From Straminergon stramineum (Eukaryota; Streptophyta; Bryopsida; Hypnales; Calliergonaceae), in assembly GCA_963920665.1 (NCBI GenBank), contig OY987267.1:11966001-12030000 (forward strand): a DNA stretch of 64,000 nt. The letters are read 5' to 3'. Shown here in pieces: positions 1 to 13,200 of this stretch (position 1 is the stretch's first letter; each line of letters begins with the position of its first letter). Position numbers and translations under genes: made by a program. Under the pieces are notes generated by a model. That model made no database searches and was not told the DNA's origin. It worked only from the letters and a program-made list of their open reading frames with translations.

Positions 1-345
1 CTTGATCATCACCAAACATACTTGTTGTGTCTTGGTGTCACTAGTAATAGCCTTGCAAAGTCCAAACTCCACTTGTGGCCCAATCCCATGATTGACAATG
101 GTTGCAATTGAGGCATCGAGGCATTAAATGATGCCCACACTCTACCATGCATCGTGCATTTGGCCACCAAATGTTCAACTTGCATTTGCATACTTTGCTA
201 CTTATAGTAAACTTGTAGTATTCTAAGCTATGAGTTCTCTGCATTCTAAAGTGTCCCAAGTCCTTGAGCACATGAGTGATCAACTTTGCTTTTTCATGAG
301 GCACCAATACCATCTTGTTGTTGCCATTTGGCCAAAACCCTTCCA
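1..345 (-). pseudogene. Ty3/gypsy integrase fragment (runs off left edge)
   Basis: Minus-strand translation shows the two hallmarks of a plant Ty3/gypsy integrase. The first is a zinc-binding HHCC-like stretch beginning HVLKDLGHFRMQRTHS (around 300-250). The second is the start of the catalytic domain, LQPLSIMGLGHKWSLDFA (around 100-45), followed by TPRHNKYV, which matches the family pattern of KW-DF before the first catalytic Asp. The two parts lie in different frames, so at least one frameshift is present and the copy is dead. It lies downstream, in minus-strand order, of the RNase H and reverse transcriptase remnants at 2.3-3.4 kb. The larger than normal gap between them holds a CACTA MITE and unrecognised DNA. 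The element continues beyond base 1. Confidence 0.7.
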
Positions 346-377
346 CATGCATCATTATTGGAAGCTCGTGTATTTTT

Positions 378-519
378 CACTACAAGAAAATGGGGATATA
401 AATGACTTGTCCACAATGACTCCACTGACAACAATGACTGCAAAATAGTCATTTTGTAGTCATTGTTGTTGGTGGAGTCATTGTGGACAAGTCATTTATA
501 CCCCCATTTTCTTGTAGTG
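378..519. mobile_element. CACTA-type foldback MITE, 142 bp
   Basis: A near-perfect hairpin begins CACTACAAGAAAATGG and ends with its inverse, CCATTTTCTTGTAGTG. CACTACAAGAAAA is the typical terminus of CACTA (EnSpm) transposons. The element is flanked on both sides by TTT (375-377 and 520-522), matching the 3-bp target duplication of that superfamily. Almost the full length is self-complementary, with a short loop near 445-450. No coding capacity. It must have been mobilised in trans by a CACTA transposase elsewhere. Confidence 0.9.
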
Positions 520-522
520 TTT

Positions 523-2270
523 AGACGTTAGTAACAAACAAGCATGTTTTTGAGAACAGAAGCAAGAAGATGGGATTGTGGGCATGGAGGTAGAATTGAG
601 TTGGATGTTTTAGAAAATATGTGGATGTCTTTGGCAAAATGAGTTGATGTCTTATGCAACGGTGATGTTTTGGGAGATATTGAAAAAAATATAGTTGTAT
701 TCTGTACAATGTCCAATTAAACAACAACTTGCCACGTTGGCAAGGAATTTTGGTTTAACTATGGATAATTTAGTAGAAGTTACTATGGGCTAGGATAAAA
801 CACATACCACATGGAAAAACACAAAGGAAGGGCAACTCCTTGGAGGCTTTTAAAAAAGGTTTACATGGAGGGAAAAAAATAGCAAGATGACTACATTTTT
901 CTTTGCATTTCCAATTTAGCTCTAATTGTATTATCAAGTCCTAAAAAATTAGTCTAATGCATTCTACATTATCTAATTTCCATAAATATGTATTTCCATT
1001 GTCCCATATGTTTTAAAATTGAACATAAATTGTTCTCAATTTTAGAAGATCATTTTTCCAACAATGTATGAAATTTAATCCGTCCTATTCTTGTTGAAGT
1101 TCTGGTGTTTACCTTCTTGTAAACAACAAGACATATAGGGGTTCTAAAAAATGATTTTGTTATTTGTTGCAGTCTGTATTGAAGTAATTTCATTTCTTCC
1201 TTGATATGGAATCCAACAAGGATGAAGTGGCATGCCACATCAACACACTTTGACACCATTTGAAAATTTGAACAACATTTTTATAAACATCAACTAAGAC
1301 ATCAATTAAAATGTCCAAATGTTTTTTGCAATATCAACTAAGACGTCAATTGTGATGTCTAGATTTTTCTTGTGACATCAACTTCAACAACTTCGTATAA
1401 TTTAGAAAATTCAAATATCCCATATGGTTTCTCTTCCCTTTGACCACCCACTTGTATAAATAGCTTGTTCGTTTTTGTCAATATACTCACAATAAAGAGC
1501 TTTTCAAGCCATGACATATAAATCCCAAATATTGTGTATGATGTATTGTGTATGGCCTATTTAGTATGGTGTATATTAAATTTGATGTTGTAAAAATGTT
1601 TCAAAAATTGTTATTGACATCAAATCTTATGTCTCCAAAAATGTCTCAAAAAACATCTCAACATAAAAGTCGATGTCACTAAAAACAATATCAAAATTCT
1701 TTTTAACGTCAAAGTTGACTTTGTTCAAAACACTACTAATCTTCTCAAAGATCATGACGTTAGGTGCTACGTCAGTTGCCACATCATCTTTGGGTTGGGT
1801 GAAAAAAATCCCTTGTGGCACTTCTTGCTTGCATGGCGCTTATGTGAAGGTGATGTGGCTGCCACATGGTGCACTTTTGACCCCTTCTTTGACCATGTTT
1901 TTTGTGATGTTCTTCTAAAAACAGGGTATGTTTTTACCAAATTTCCGCGTGTTTTTGCCATGTCAATCTTGATGGATTTTTCTAGACATTCATAGTAGAC
2001 ATGCTTCACATTCGATTTATCAGCTAACCATGTTTGTTGACTTGTGAAAAAAAACGCGCAATCCTTCTAGTCCATGAACCTTTTGGGTCATCATAGAATT
2101 TGATCTCTCTCATTGGTTAATATTGTGGCTACAAATTTACCATGCTTCAAGTATAACATAACCTCCATATCATCAAAGATGTCGTTGGCACCTTCAAACT
2201 CTTCACTTCTATCGACATCCATCATAGCCATGATGGCTTCCTTTACAATGGATTCAATCATCGCCATAAT
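523..2270. other. Gene-free AT-rich stretch inside the gypsy remnant
   Basis: No supportable gene. Short unrelated open frames only. Phrases such as 'gatgtc' and 'acatcaact' recur from about 1270 to 1400 and 1600 to 1750, suggesting a degenerate repeat. The stretch separates the RNase H and integrase remnants and is longer than the normal spacing, so part of it is probably a later insertion whose ends I cannot define. Confidence 0.4.
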
Positions 2271-2272
2271 AC

Positions 2273-3460
2273 TCAAGTAGGCAACATAATGCTAACCTGG
2301 TAACGAATTTTTTTCTCCTCCATGTACCATTGAGCCCTCATAGAGTCCACTCGGTTAAGACTTGAATTGTGGCTCAAGTGGTGAGTATCACTATTCATTA
2401 AACCAATGCGGTGTAGAACTTTAAAATCATATTCCATTAGCATTAGAGCCCATTGTGTAAGCTTTGTTGTGAGTTTGTCGGATCCCAATAGCCACTTCAA
2501 CAAGTGGTGGTCTATTATCACTAAAAATTTGTTTCCATGTAAATAACAATAAAAGTGAACAATAACCCAAATTGCTTCTAAACACTCTCTATCATATGAG
2601 CTATATTGTGCCTCCGTTGTTATTGAAGTGATTGGCATAGGCTACTACAAATTCTTTGCTATCGTCATCCATTTGGGTCAACACTACATTAATACCATGT
2701 GGGAGCTTCGATCCTTAGGGTATTGATATGACCTACTACAAATTGGCCTTGTCAATATTAGTCGTAATGCTAAACATTCTTTCAATTGCTTGAAGGTAGA
2801 ATTTTTTCCATCTCCCTACATTCAAAGTTGATCATTCCTTGTCAACAAGGTTAATGGCTTTGTGATGGTGCTAATTGTCTTTACAATTTTTCTATAGTAA
2901 TTATACAACCTCCAAAATGCTCATAATCTACTCACATCCCTTAGCCTTGGAATAGAAATCATCACCTCTACTTTGTTAGCTACCACTCCCAATCCACCAA
3001 GATATATTATATGACCCAATTACTTCACTCGATCATAATAAAACTTGCATTTGTTTAGATGCAGTTTTAAACCGTGAAGTTGTAGTCTAGCAAACAAGTC
3101 CATCCAATGAGCTCTATGTTGTTTTTGATTCATGCTATAAACAATAATGTCATCAATGCAACATTTTACAAAATTCAAACCAAAATAGATGCAATTTATA
3201 ACTCTTTGAAACGTAGTAGGTACATTTTCTAAACCAAATGGAAGGAACCTCCATTGATAAAGTTGTTCTTTCCTTTCTTCATCAATTCTTCAGAATGCCA
3301 ATTTTTTCTTATCACCTTCTCAAATATGAAGTTGGTGTAACCCAACCAAACATCTAAAATATTAAATACCTTGGTATGGTTTAGGGTGTAGCATCTGTCA
3401 AGTTTACATGTATTTGTTGTCCCTTGAAACTAAAGGCAAAACAATCAACATACACCTTGA
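2273..3460 (-). pseudogene. Ty3/gypsy reverse transcriptase-RNase H remnant
   Basis: Minus-strand frames show reverse transcriptase motif PFGLENVPTTFQRVI (about 3245-3200) and the active-site motif CCIDDIIVYS (about 3160-3130), the usual Y/F-x-DD box. Further on comes an RNase H domain with SYDRECLEAIW and DHHLLKWLLG (about 2600-2490). These are in the canonical RT-RNase H order of Ty3/gypsy pol. The RT part has several stops and frame changes and only the RNase H part keeps an open stretch (2273-2638), so this is a decayed copy. Together with the integrase fragment at the left edge it marks one minus-strand retrotransposon. No LTR of this element was identified in the window. Confidence 0.8.
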
Positions 3461-3957
3461 AGAACTCTTGCTCCTTCACCTTTGTTTCATCTTCAAGCAG
3501 GATTGCTAGCACGTGAGCCTGTGAGCTTGTGAGCGGGATATTTTTTTGTCCAAAAAAGCAATGAGGGACCTAAGACCGTGGGTAAAGGTCATATTGATTT
3601 TACAGAAATGTGAGTTTATTTATCCTAAAATTAACCTTTAAATGTTGACCCAGACATTTTGTGTCCAATGCATGACTTCAGTATTGATTGTAGGAAAAGA
3701 GAATGCACCTATTGGTTTAATAATCAGAGCAATTTTTTTGACTACCTTAGTCATAGGGGTGTCCTAAACCTATAATTTTTTTTGGGGGGGGGGGCGCAAT
3801 AAACAATTATACTTCATTTTGATGGAAATCATGGATTACAAAAGTGTAAAAAGAAAAAAAATGACACTCCAAATGTAGCCATAAAACACACAAATCCACT
3901 CATAATGAAAATCCACACATAATAGTTTGACTCATGAGATATGTCAATCTCATGAAT
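3461..3957. other. Intergenic DNA with G homopolymer
   Basis: No gene seen. A T8-G10 homopolymer junction lies at about 3779-3795. The rest is AT-rich and separates the gypsy remnant from the 3' end of the methyltransferase-like gene. Confidence 0.4.
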
Positions 3958-6858
3958 CTAAGTCGCTGTGGATTTGGTTGCAGAAACCTCGATGCTAGAT
4001 GACTTTGAAGTCTCTCTACCCTCGGATGTTGACCTATCTATAAACTCTAAGACATTTAGAGCATATGTATCCTTTTTGTGTTTAGGTTTAGAACAACCAA
4101 ACTCTGCAAAAGCTAATGCCATTTGCTCAGTATATAGTAGAAGATCAAAAGGCTTCTCTGGACTGAGGACAAGTCTTTGTATCTTCTTCAATGCATTTGT
4201 TGGAATCAATCCCTGATAGCTGCAATACAAATGATGTAATGTTAGATACTTTGAACTTGGAAATGAGTATTTAAACAATCTATACCTCATATTCAAAAAT
4301 ATGTAAACTTACTTACGAGGTCTAATCTTCCGAGTGAACTTCCGAGATACTACAATCATTGCGTCTGGATCTTCGGAGGGTTCAATCATTGGTGGTGGTT
4401 TTGTCATCACCATGGCTTGAGCAGTCTTTTTCATGGGTAGGAGGAGAGCATCAAAAATCTCCTTGTCCTCCTCCAAAGCCACAATGTGGCGTCCCGTGCC
4501 GCGGCATGCAGTAATCAAAGCACTGGCAATAATCAATAAAATGATATACAAATCATCATTTAAGTGACTTATTATATAATGAAAAATTTGAGTACATAAT
4601 CGTTTAATGCATAATTTACTAGTAGATGTTGTGCAGTCAAGAACCACATCTCCTTCCTTGGTTGTCCCTTCAATGAAGAATTGCATGAATCTTGCATCTT
4701 TTTCACGAGCCCCCTGCCACAGAATTGAGGTTACACTGTTGATCAACATGGTCTCCTCGATGGTATAGTTCATCAACATATCATGCCTTCTTAGGTCCAC
4801 TTTTGCCTTCTACATCGCCTCCGAGCACTTCAAACAGAACTTGGACTTTCCTTTCTCACCATGATCCTTCACCAAGAGGGTGATTCCAAATTTGAGAGTT
4901 TGTATGTATGACAACAAAATAAACATCAAAAGAATATAACAATAAACATTGGCAATCGCTACTTAAACAATGACTTATTCACAAAATTCATACCGTGCTT
5001 GTTTTGTCCATGGCGGATGTCGAGTATATGCGGTTCACTCCCAACCACTCAAATTTCTTTATGAATGTGGGATAGGTCTCACACAATCCTTGGATGACGC
5101 CCTCTGAAGCTATGCAATATGAGTGAAACACAATCACGTAGCCATGGTCCTGCAAATGCATATCTGCAAAAAGAAATGCCATTTGAATGGCCTCGTACTC
5201 AAGGTCTAAGTTCCATGATGGAATATGAGTGAGTGGAAAAGACACCTCCGGGATGGGTAGATTCTCTTAGCAGTCAAATAATATGAGGTCTACTAATCCC
5301 ATTCGGCTTACTTTACCATCATGCATGCGCACCTTTGATGCTGAGAACTACAAACAAATTTCCACAAAATAAATTATTTCCATGTAAAATACTGATGTCA
5401 TTGAACAATACAAACAATCATTCAAAATGACCAATCCATTTGAAAAATATTTACCTTTTTCAAAAAATCTATCACCTCAATATAGCATGTTGACATGTCG
5501 GTCTGAATGTTCTCCATGATGTCCACAATGGAAACATTGAGGATCAACTCTTCTAAGTTCACTTCATCATCATCACCAAGGACTATAACTTGTGTACCCT
5601 GTGTAACCATGTCCTCTGTTAGCTCTGGAAGTACCGCCTTCCTCTTTAGTCCACCATGAGATCCACCTTGCATCTGAGAATTCTGGTCTACCATAAAAGA
5701 TGTTGGAATTTCACCATGTTCTTCAACCTTCTTCTTGCCTTTGCCCTTGCCTTTCCCCTCCTCTTTCTCCTTGTCCTTCTTTGCCTCCTTCTCCACCAAC
5801 TTCACAAGCCACTCTGCTTCTTTTTTCTCCTTTTCAATAAGAATTTCTCTCTCTTTTGCCTCCTTCCTCTTGTCAGCATTAGCCCTTCTAACCAAGGCCT
5901 TCCTCTTTGCCGCATCACTAAGTCCTGCAAATTTGTCCACTACCAAGTCGATAACACCAACGCCTTCGAAAGACTTCCGGAACTCCACCTTTGATGGATG
6001 AGTGAAGAGGATATGGCAATCCAAGTACCACCCTCCACCACTAAGGTGAGTAGCTGTGAAAGTTTTGAGTTGACTCATAGAATACATGCAATCTGCCGAA
6101 CTACGGTCCAACCAAGTGGATAAAAAAGATGGGAGATCCTCTCGCGTGATTGCACCCTTTGCAAGAAGCTCAAGCTTGAAGAACCTAGAATACCAGAAAC
6201 AAATATTAGAATATACAAAACTTAAAGTGAATAACCTATAGAGGAAGATTTAAAAACTAATCTAATTTGACAACAAGGGGATGGATTTAATATAACTATC
6301 AAGAAATTCACACTAACAATAAATGACCTCATCAATAGTCAATAAAAACTACCATTCTAATTTGGCAATTTTAACAATGAATGCTAGAACACTAGGATGG
6401 AACCCAAGGGTATCGCAAGGACCCTCTACAATCCTAGTGGGATCCAACTAAGTTTACTAAGGTTCCTTGAGTTATCCTCCATTTCCGTCTTCACGTCATT
6501 TCAAAGAATATTTTCTCTTCATCAATCCATGTAGCAAGTAATGATATGTCAACATTTCAAGGCATTTTGATGAATACAAACAACTTGAATATAGAAAAAA
6601 GTCGTATGAACATACCGGAAGAGAATTCTTCGAATTGCCTGCATGGATCCCTCTAAATTCAAGAAGGAATCACTCTTTCTGAAATAGTTTGCTCCTTTAA
6701 GAGCTAGCCCAAATCCCAAATTCCTAATCCCAAATCTTCCGCCTCCAACCTTCCATGTACTTTGCTAAGTACTCTGGTTGTTGTGGAACTTCGTAATTAA
6801 TTGTGATGTTGTCCTTCTGAACCACCGTGTCAAAATACTCCACGACAGCATCCTCAAT
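3958..6858 (-). pseudogene. ParB/methyltransferase-like gene, 3' part (MTase module)
   Basis: Exons read on the minus strand. The first after the transposon (ending 6858, acceptor ttgtag) starts IEDAVVEYFDTVVQ. Others follow at about 6760-6620, 6185-5450, 5320-4990, 4860-4600, 4520-4310 and 4215-3958. A lysine/glutamate-rich coiled coil lies at about 5900-5720. The 3' exons resemble a beta-class N4/N6 amino-methyltransferase. LVDLILFDC-stop-ENLP (about 5290-5255) sits where motif IV (DPPY/SPPW) is expected and is followed by GYVIVFHS. Next comes the SAM-binding order EGDVVLDCTTSTSK ... ACRGTGRHIVALEEDKEIFD (about 4660-4440). Motif IV preceding motif I fits the beta class. Stops at the motif IV position and at about 4812 indicate a pseudogene. 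The 5' part is at 14916-17164, interrupted by the 7.9-kb transposon. Functional assignment is inference; gene structure is visible. Confidence 0.6.
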
Positions 6859-6974
6859 CTACAACAATACAAATTTTATAATTAATTTCCCTAAAAGTAA
6901 CGAGAAAGACTATAAATGAGGAATGCCACTCTTCAACAAAACTTATGATATTTACAAAATTCAAGAATGTAAGA

Positions 6975-6982
6975 ATTTAATT
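6975..6982. repeat. Left target-site duplication ATTTAATT
   Basis: Eight bases immediately before the CCCGGG terminus of the 7.9-kb transposon, identical to 14903-14910. An 8-bp duplication is characteristic of P, hAT and KDZ superfamilies. Confidence 0.9.
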
Positions 6983-7010
6983 CCCGGGTACGCAACTCCC
7001 ATATTATATG

Positions 7011-10000
7011 GCCATAATTATAATCACTTATAATGCATTTTAGTACAATCTCAAGGGATATAATTTGTTTTAATGTAGAAAACTCTTGTAGCCCTTTCAA
7101 CAAGGAATCCAAAAATGTAATTATATACATGAAATGGGTATTTTTGAGGATAAAAATAGCATTTAAAACATAATTATATGAGTATTTTTAATACATGTAT
7201 CATAGGCCGAGCTATCCAACTTTTAGGGCTTTCTAATAAAAATTTAAGATTTTTATATTATAAATAATACATTGAAAATGAATTTTAATTTTAATTGGAG
7301 GGAACTTTTTGAATGAATTTTTTAAAATTATACATAGGGAACTTTTGAGTGTGATGGTTGAACTAGAAGATTATTCATTTGTGTTAGAATATTGCTGAGG
7401 TAGGTGTTATTTATGACCAAATATTTCATATCGTATCCAATGTATTTCAAGAATATGATAGCTAGCAGTACTGGATCCTGGATAGTTGAAGGTCATTCCA
7501 AGGGAGCAATAGGTGTACTCTAAACCATAGTGCCGTTGTTGTTTAGGTCTTCTTCTCTCTCTTGTCCATTTTCCCGCTGTGTTTTTCTGCTGAGTTTTAC
7601 TACCGCATTGTTTCTCTCATTTCTCTGTTGTCATTCTCCCATTTTATTGGTAGACCACTGTCTTTGATTTGGAAGGGTGTTGCCAACATTTTTTGAGGCT
7701 GGATTCTATTTGGCAATTGTTGTGGAGGATCACACTTGGAGCATTGCCATAGAGTGTTGCTGTGGAGGATCTTGTTTGGTGATCATACATTTACATTCTT
7801 GATCAAAACTCAAAGATCTGCATCTCATGCGTAAACTTCCATCTCTGTCCTCCCTTGTGGGTTTAGGTTTGTGTTTTTGAACCAGCTTGTGTAGCTTTTA
7901 CATTTGCCGATTGGATCACTGTTTCTAGGGCATGCCTATTTGGCTTTGATTTTTAGCTTTATGATGGCCAGGCTCAATCGAGCATTGCATGAGGGTATTG
8001 ATTGACTTGGCCTTCTTGGGTTCCTGATTCTTATGCTCCTTTTCTCACTCCTTTTGAAGTTGCAACCTTGTACTTTTAGGTCCATTGAACATTGGTTTGT
8101 TCCATATTTGGGTTTGTCTTGTTGTTGACTTGATGTTTAGAGATGGAATTTAAAGCTTGTTGGGTCTGGTGTTGTTTCCCATTGGTAAGAACATGACCTT
8201 GATAAAACTCTCATTGGTATATACTTCCTAGGGAAGATTAGATCTACTTCAGATTAGATTTGAGGTTTATGAGTGCCATCAACATATTGCCCCCACATTG
8301 TTTGGAATTGGTTGTCATTGAAGTTGAGCATTTCAAAAGGAGTACACAGTTCGAATTTTTTTTGAGCCGAGCCTATTGCTTGATGCTCTTGACATCTTCA
8401 TGGAGTAGAGATTGCAAAGTTGGCATGGTTAATTTTTTTTTCTCAGGGTTAGTTAATCCTCGTTTACTGCACATTGACTGCAATATCACCTATCAATCAA
8501 TGTGCAATAGTGCATTCCTTTTTTTCTCTGTTCTGCTTGCAATTTCATGATTCTTGGTTTGTTTTAGAACATGATTAGGATGACTATGCAACTTTGGTTT
8601 CTCTGTTCTACACTTCTACTTCCACTTTTATAATTATTGATTTGATTTAGAACGTGATCAGGAGAGTGATCAGGAACATGATTATGAGCTTGATCATGTT
8701 TGATTAAAATATTTGTCAACCATTTGTTGAACTAGTGAGTCTAGTCTGATCTGTGTTAGTTTGAGACCTTTGATCTGTAGTTTGAGATCTCTAATCCTAG
8801 CACTTGAATCTCATGCTTACTTTTGTGAATCTTAACAAACATGATCCTCTGTCGATGATGTGCAGTTTCAACTTAAACTAATTTCAGGCTTCCATTGTCA
8901 TTTCATTCTTGTAGGGGGCCCTGGCAGCTGGAAACGGAGCTTAGCTTGATTGGAGAATTTTAACTCTACTTGTCAAGGTGTCTGAGAGACTGAAATTCTA
9001 TTGATTGCTACTGTCAACGACTTGTGGGACAAGAATCTTATTAGGTAAGCAAGCCCATGTGAAATTTCAGTACTAGCTAAGGTAGTTTGCTCATAAACTG
9101 TGCGTTTAAGGGCTGGTCGGCCTTTTCGATGGTTCTTAGATGCACGAAATTATTTTTTTCTTATTTTTCACTTGAAAAAAAATTGATGTCGAATCTAACC
9201 CAAGTGGTTTCATATTTTTCGGAGCATTTTTGAATTACTTACGGATTTCTAAAGAATTCTGCCATAGGTATCTATTTCTTCATCGTAGGCCTTACAAAAC
9301 CCACACATGCATAGTCTGAAAAAAGATATGGCTTCACCAAAAACAAGTACTGCAGCATGTAGAAAGTAATAGACATGACCATATATAAGTTGACAGTGAA
9401 GGAACTTGAACAATTAAGAAATTGATTAGCTATGGACTTGAATCAATGAATCAAGTAGAAACTTGAACTTGAATCCTTACTCAATTATTGATGTCCAGAG
9501 TATGACCAACTGATTGGTTAAGTATGACTAAGTAATTCAGTTTTTTATTTAGTGTTTTTATTGATGGAAGTGTTGATGAATGTGTTGATTTGGTAACTCA
9601 TCATTGGCATTGTTTTTTGATTTTTCAGAACATTCTGCATTTTCATTACTGCATTGTTTGATCTACAAAAGACATTGATTTTAAAGTTACTGCATCATTA
9701 TCAAGTTTCAACATCAAGTTTCAAGAGGTTGCTACATTCAGGTGTTGAAGCCCACCTTAAGAACTTTTTTGTCCCATTCTTGTCCCTTTTCAAGAACTTT
9801 TTCTGAAGTGGTTGTTTTCTTCTTTTTCTCTAGAGCCTCTTAGTTGCATGAAAAATATCACTATAGGCCTTATGTTTTATAGTAGTTTTGAGTATGTCCT
9901 ATGTAGACTTCTTGTTCAAATCTATTTGTTTTAGGATCACCACAAGTAAAATTTGATCCCATCTGAATTATTTCTTCTACAATATGATCCATTCAATTGG

Positions 10001-10150
10001 CCATTTTGAAACCATTAATCCTTGGTCCTATAGGGATTGAAGTCCAGCCCATGGCTATAGAAATTGATATTGTTTAGGATACAAAAAAAGCATATCTTAT
10101 TATGAGGAGGTTTTAAAAGAAGTTTTATTAATTTCTTGTGTTTATTTTCA
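7011..10150 (+). other. 5' region of the transposon, no clear coding
   Basis: No supportable coding region in 3.1 kb. A pyrimidine-rich stretch at about 7545-7640 and the phrase ttcatgatgcag at 10147-10158, a plausible splice acceptor, suggest a long 5' untranslated leader with intron(s) ahead of the transposase start. A 285-bp repeat (9090-9375) is shared with 51.1-51.4 kb. Confidence 0.4.
9090..9375 (+). repeat. Dispersed repeat, copy 1 (inverse of 51.14-51.43 kb)
   Basis: The stretch from gcgtttaagggctggtcgg to about gcatgtagaaagtaatagac recurs in reverse complement at about 51140-51430 with scattered mismatches. Weaker relatives around the phrase acccaagt-gtttcatatttt are at about 27555 and 46890. 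This copy lies inside the 7.9-kb transposon. No coding seen; possibly part of an LTR or of a further TE family. Confidence 0.75.
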
Positions 10151-10271
10151 TGATGCAGATGTGGTGATACTATTGGTGTGTTGCTCTTTGGTGATCCTCT
10201 TCAAAATGGGCTATATTGGAACATACCAAATCTCATTCTTGTTTGGAAATAAGGTTTCCAAAGAGTTGAAG

Positions 10272-13200
10272 ATGGATGGTGTTAAATTCCTAGAGTGCAA
10301 GCGTCTCACAGGTTGCAATGGAGATGGTTGTTTGTTGTTTGACCCTTCAGATGAAAACCCCTTGCTTTGTGATTGTTGCTCTTGTCATAGAAGCTTTCAC
10401 CTTGCAATTTTTGATAGAACTCCAAGTAGTGGTGCTTGTGTAAAGAAACACAATGGTGGGGTTGATGGTTGCCAATTGTTTTATGCTGATGTGGCCAATG
10501 CCCGTAAATGTGGTGCATGTGGGTGCCACAGATCATTACATCAGCCTCCACCATTAACCTCACCATCATGTTCACATCAAATTACACGGAATTCTGTTGT
10601 AAGCACTGCTCTTTCATCACAGGGTGATATTCTATTGATGGATGATGATGATGAATGTTTGAAAGAACCTGTAACTAAGAAGCTGAGAGTAAATGATGGT
10701 TCATCTAATGTCAATGGTACTCCACTTCCTTTTGCCAAGGTTAAATTGGAGTTTCCTATGAGTGACACTAACTGTGAGGTTATAGAAATGGGTGTTAGTA
10801 ATAGCTTGGAGGTTGATATGATTGGCATACCTAAAAAGTTGCAGAAGAATTGGGAATTATTAGTGAAGAAATATCCTGAATGTGACTTTGGTAGCTTTGT
10901 TCCTTGCCTTTCCAAGGATGTAAAGAAGGGTTTGTCAACTTGGATAATTTGGTGTGATCCATGTCAAAAGGAAATTTGCATTAATCCAAGGAAGTCATTT
11001 AACTTGTCAAACTTTGAAATACATCTCCAACCCAAATTATCTCTCAAACGTGGAGTCCCTCGTGATAAATCAAAACATGAGATGGCTTTGTTGGAACAAA
11101 GGAAAGAGGCTGAGTCCAAGTTGAAAGCTACTACAACTATTGAACTCACTGAATTGAAGAGGAGATCTTGGATAGTGAAGCATGCTTCAGAAGGTAATTA
11201 TATTATTCCCTTCAATTTTGGACAAAGTATTTTTCTTTTCTCATGTATAATTCTAATGACAGTTTCTGTGGTTATATCTCAGGGGCTGTAATGATTGATG
11301 ACAATAATTGGAGGTGCACAATATGTGATTACAAGGGAAGTTTTGGGCAAGGGGATACAATTAGTGTTCACATGAAAGGAGCAGTACACATACAATCAAT
11401 GAAAAACAAGGATGTTGCTGGTGGGGGAGGTAACCAACTTACCATTGCTACTTCTCTAGCAAAGGGGGTCAGATTAGGAGTAGTTGAGTATCCTCCATCT
11501 TTTATCCCTAATCCTATTGATATTCCACATCATGTATTATTGAGTTACATTGAAAAAAACGTTTGCCATGGATTCTCCAACAAGTCATTAGTCATAATGA
11601 ATGAGGTATTGAGGTGGTAGATTGTAGCTTATTACTAAATGATCTTCATATTGGATCATTGTGGTACCCTGATCCACACTATTCTCAATGTATTGAGAAA
11701 AATAATGAAACTCTCCACACTAAAGGGACATTTAGGCATGTTGATTGTTCTATCATGTTTTGTAAAATGTATCCCTTGATCCCAAAACTAGATGACTTCA
11801 GAAAAAGAGCTTGACGTTTAAGTCATGCAATAGTTCCTAGAGGAGAACAATGCATGCAAAGGGGTACACATTTTGATTATCTTCAATATGAAGAATTGAT
11901 CACCTCAGCTAGAGAGTGGGAGAAGAGAGCTGATGCATGTAGTGGCCAAGTTTTTATGTTGAATTTAGCTTTGACTAGAGCAAAAACAGCTAATCAATAT
12001 CTTCAACATAAATTGAAGACTACTTTGATTGAAGGCTCACTCCCTGAAATAGCAAAGCTTTTTAAGAAGGCTGCAGATTCTGGGGCCTTCCAAAAAAGGT
12101 CCACTTTGTATAATCTTTTGTTTGACACAGCCTCTAATTTGCTATTTGTTCATAAATGTGGTGGGGATGGCCATGGAAAGAGGTACCATCCAAGCACTGT
12201 GAAATTATTTGAGGTAGTTCACAATTTTGGTGGGGCTTCCACACACAATTTTATTTCTTCCAAATTGTTAGGACCAGTTATAAACACTAGCCAAAAGATA
12301 TATAAAAGTGAGGGATTTTTGTATTCAGTTGGTCTAAATGAAGAAACATTTATTCATTTGTCATCAATACTAACAAAGTGCAAAGCCAAACTTAGAATTT
12401 TAAGCCCTATTCCTTTTGAATGCTCTGAAGATGAAACCACTTGTGTTGCATTAGCAACTCTAAATAGGCGCAATGACTTCATAGATGGTTTTTGTGGAAC
12501 CAAAGCTTCTTCTGAAACTCCTCATAAGTGTTCATTTGATCCTAAACCTTCAGCTGCTAGTTTTGAGTCGATTACAGATGCTTTTTCAAGCTTGGAGGTT
12601 GGCAACATGTGTTGTGTATTAGTGGCAAACCCTTTTGTCAAAGGAATGCCTAGATTGATCTATGGAATATTAACCACATGCAATAAGTTTGATGCCACCC
12701 AAGTTCAATTGCAATGGACACGTGTTGCAGCTTTGCACAAAAAGCATCTTGAAGAGGTTGTTGGTCCTCTTAGAGGGCATGCAAGTGATGGTGATGCAAG
12801 GAGGAGAAAACTAATGTTGGAGAGCATTTACAAGGGTACATTTGGACTGAATGAAGATGGCTTCTTGATGAAGTCAGAGGTTGTTGATGGACATCGATTA
12901 ATCATGGTACAAGATCCAATACATGTAGGTAAGAAACTTCGAAACCCTTTGTTGAGTCCTCGAAGGACAATATTTTGGGGTCATTTTTTGGCTCACAAAA
13001 ACCATTTGCAATTGGTCACGGAATTGTTTACTAGAGATGAGCATGGTTTGTTGGATGAAGATATAAATGTAAAGGACAAGCAAAATTATCCAGTTGTACA
13101 ACGTATTTCATTTCCTCAAGTTAGAGCATGTTTAGAAAAATTACATGCAGGAGTAGTTGTAAAAGGGGTCTTCAGGAAGGAATGTGTGTTGGGTACAATC

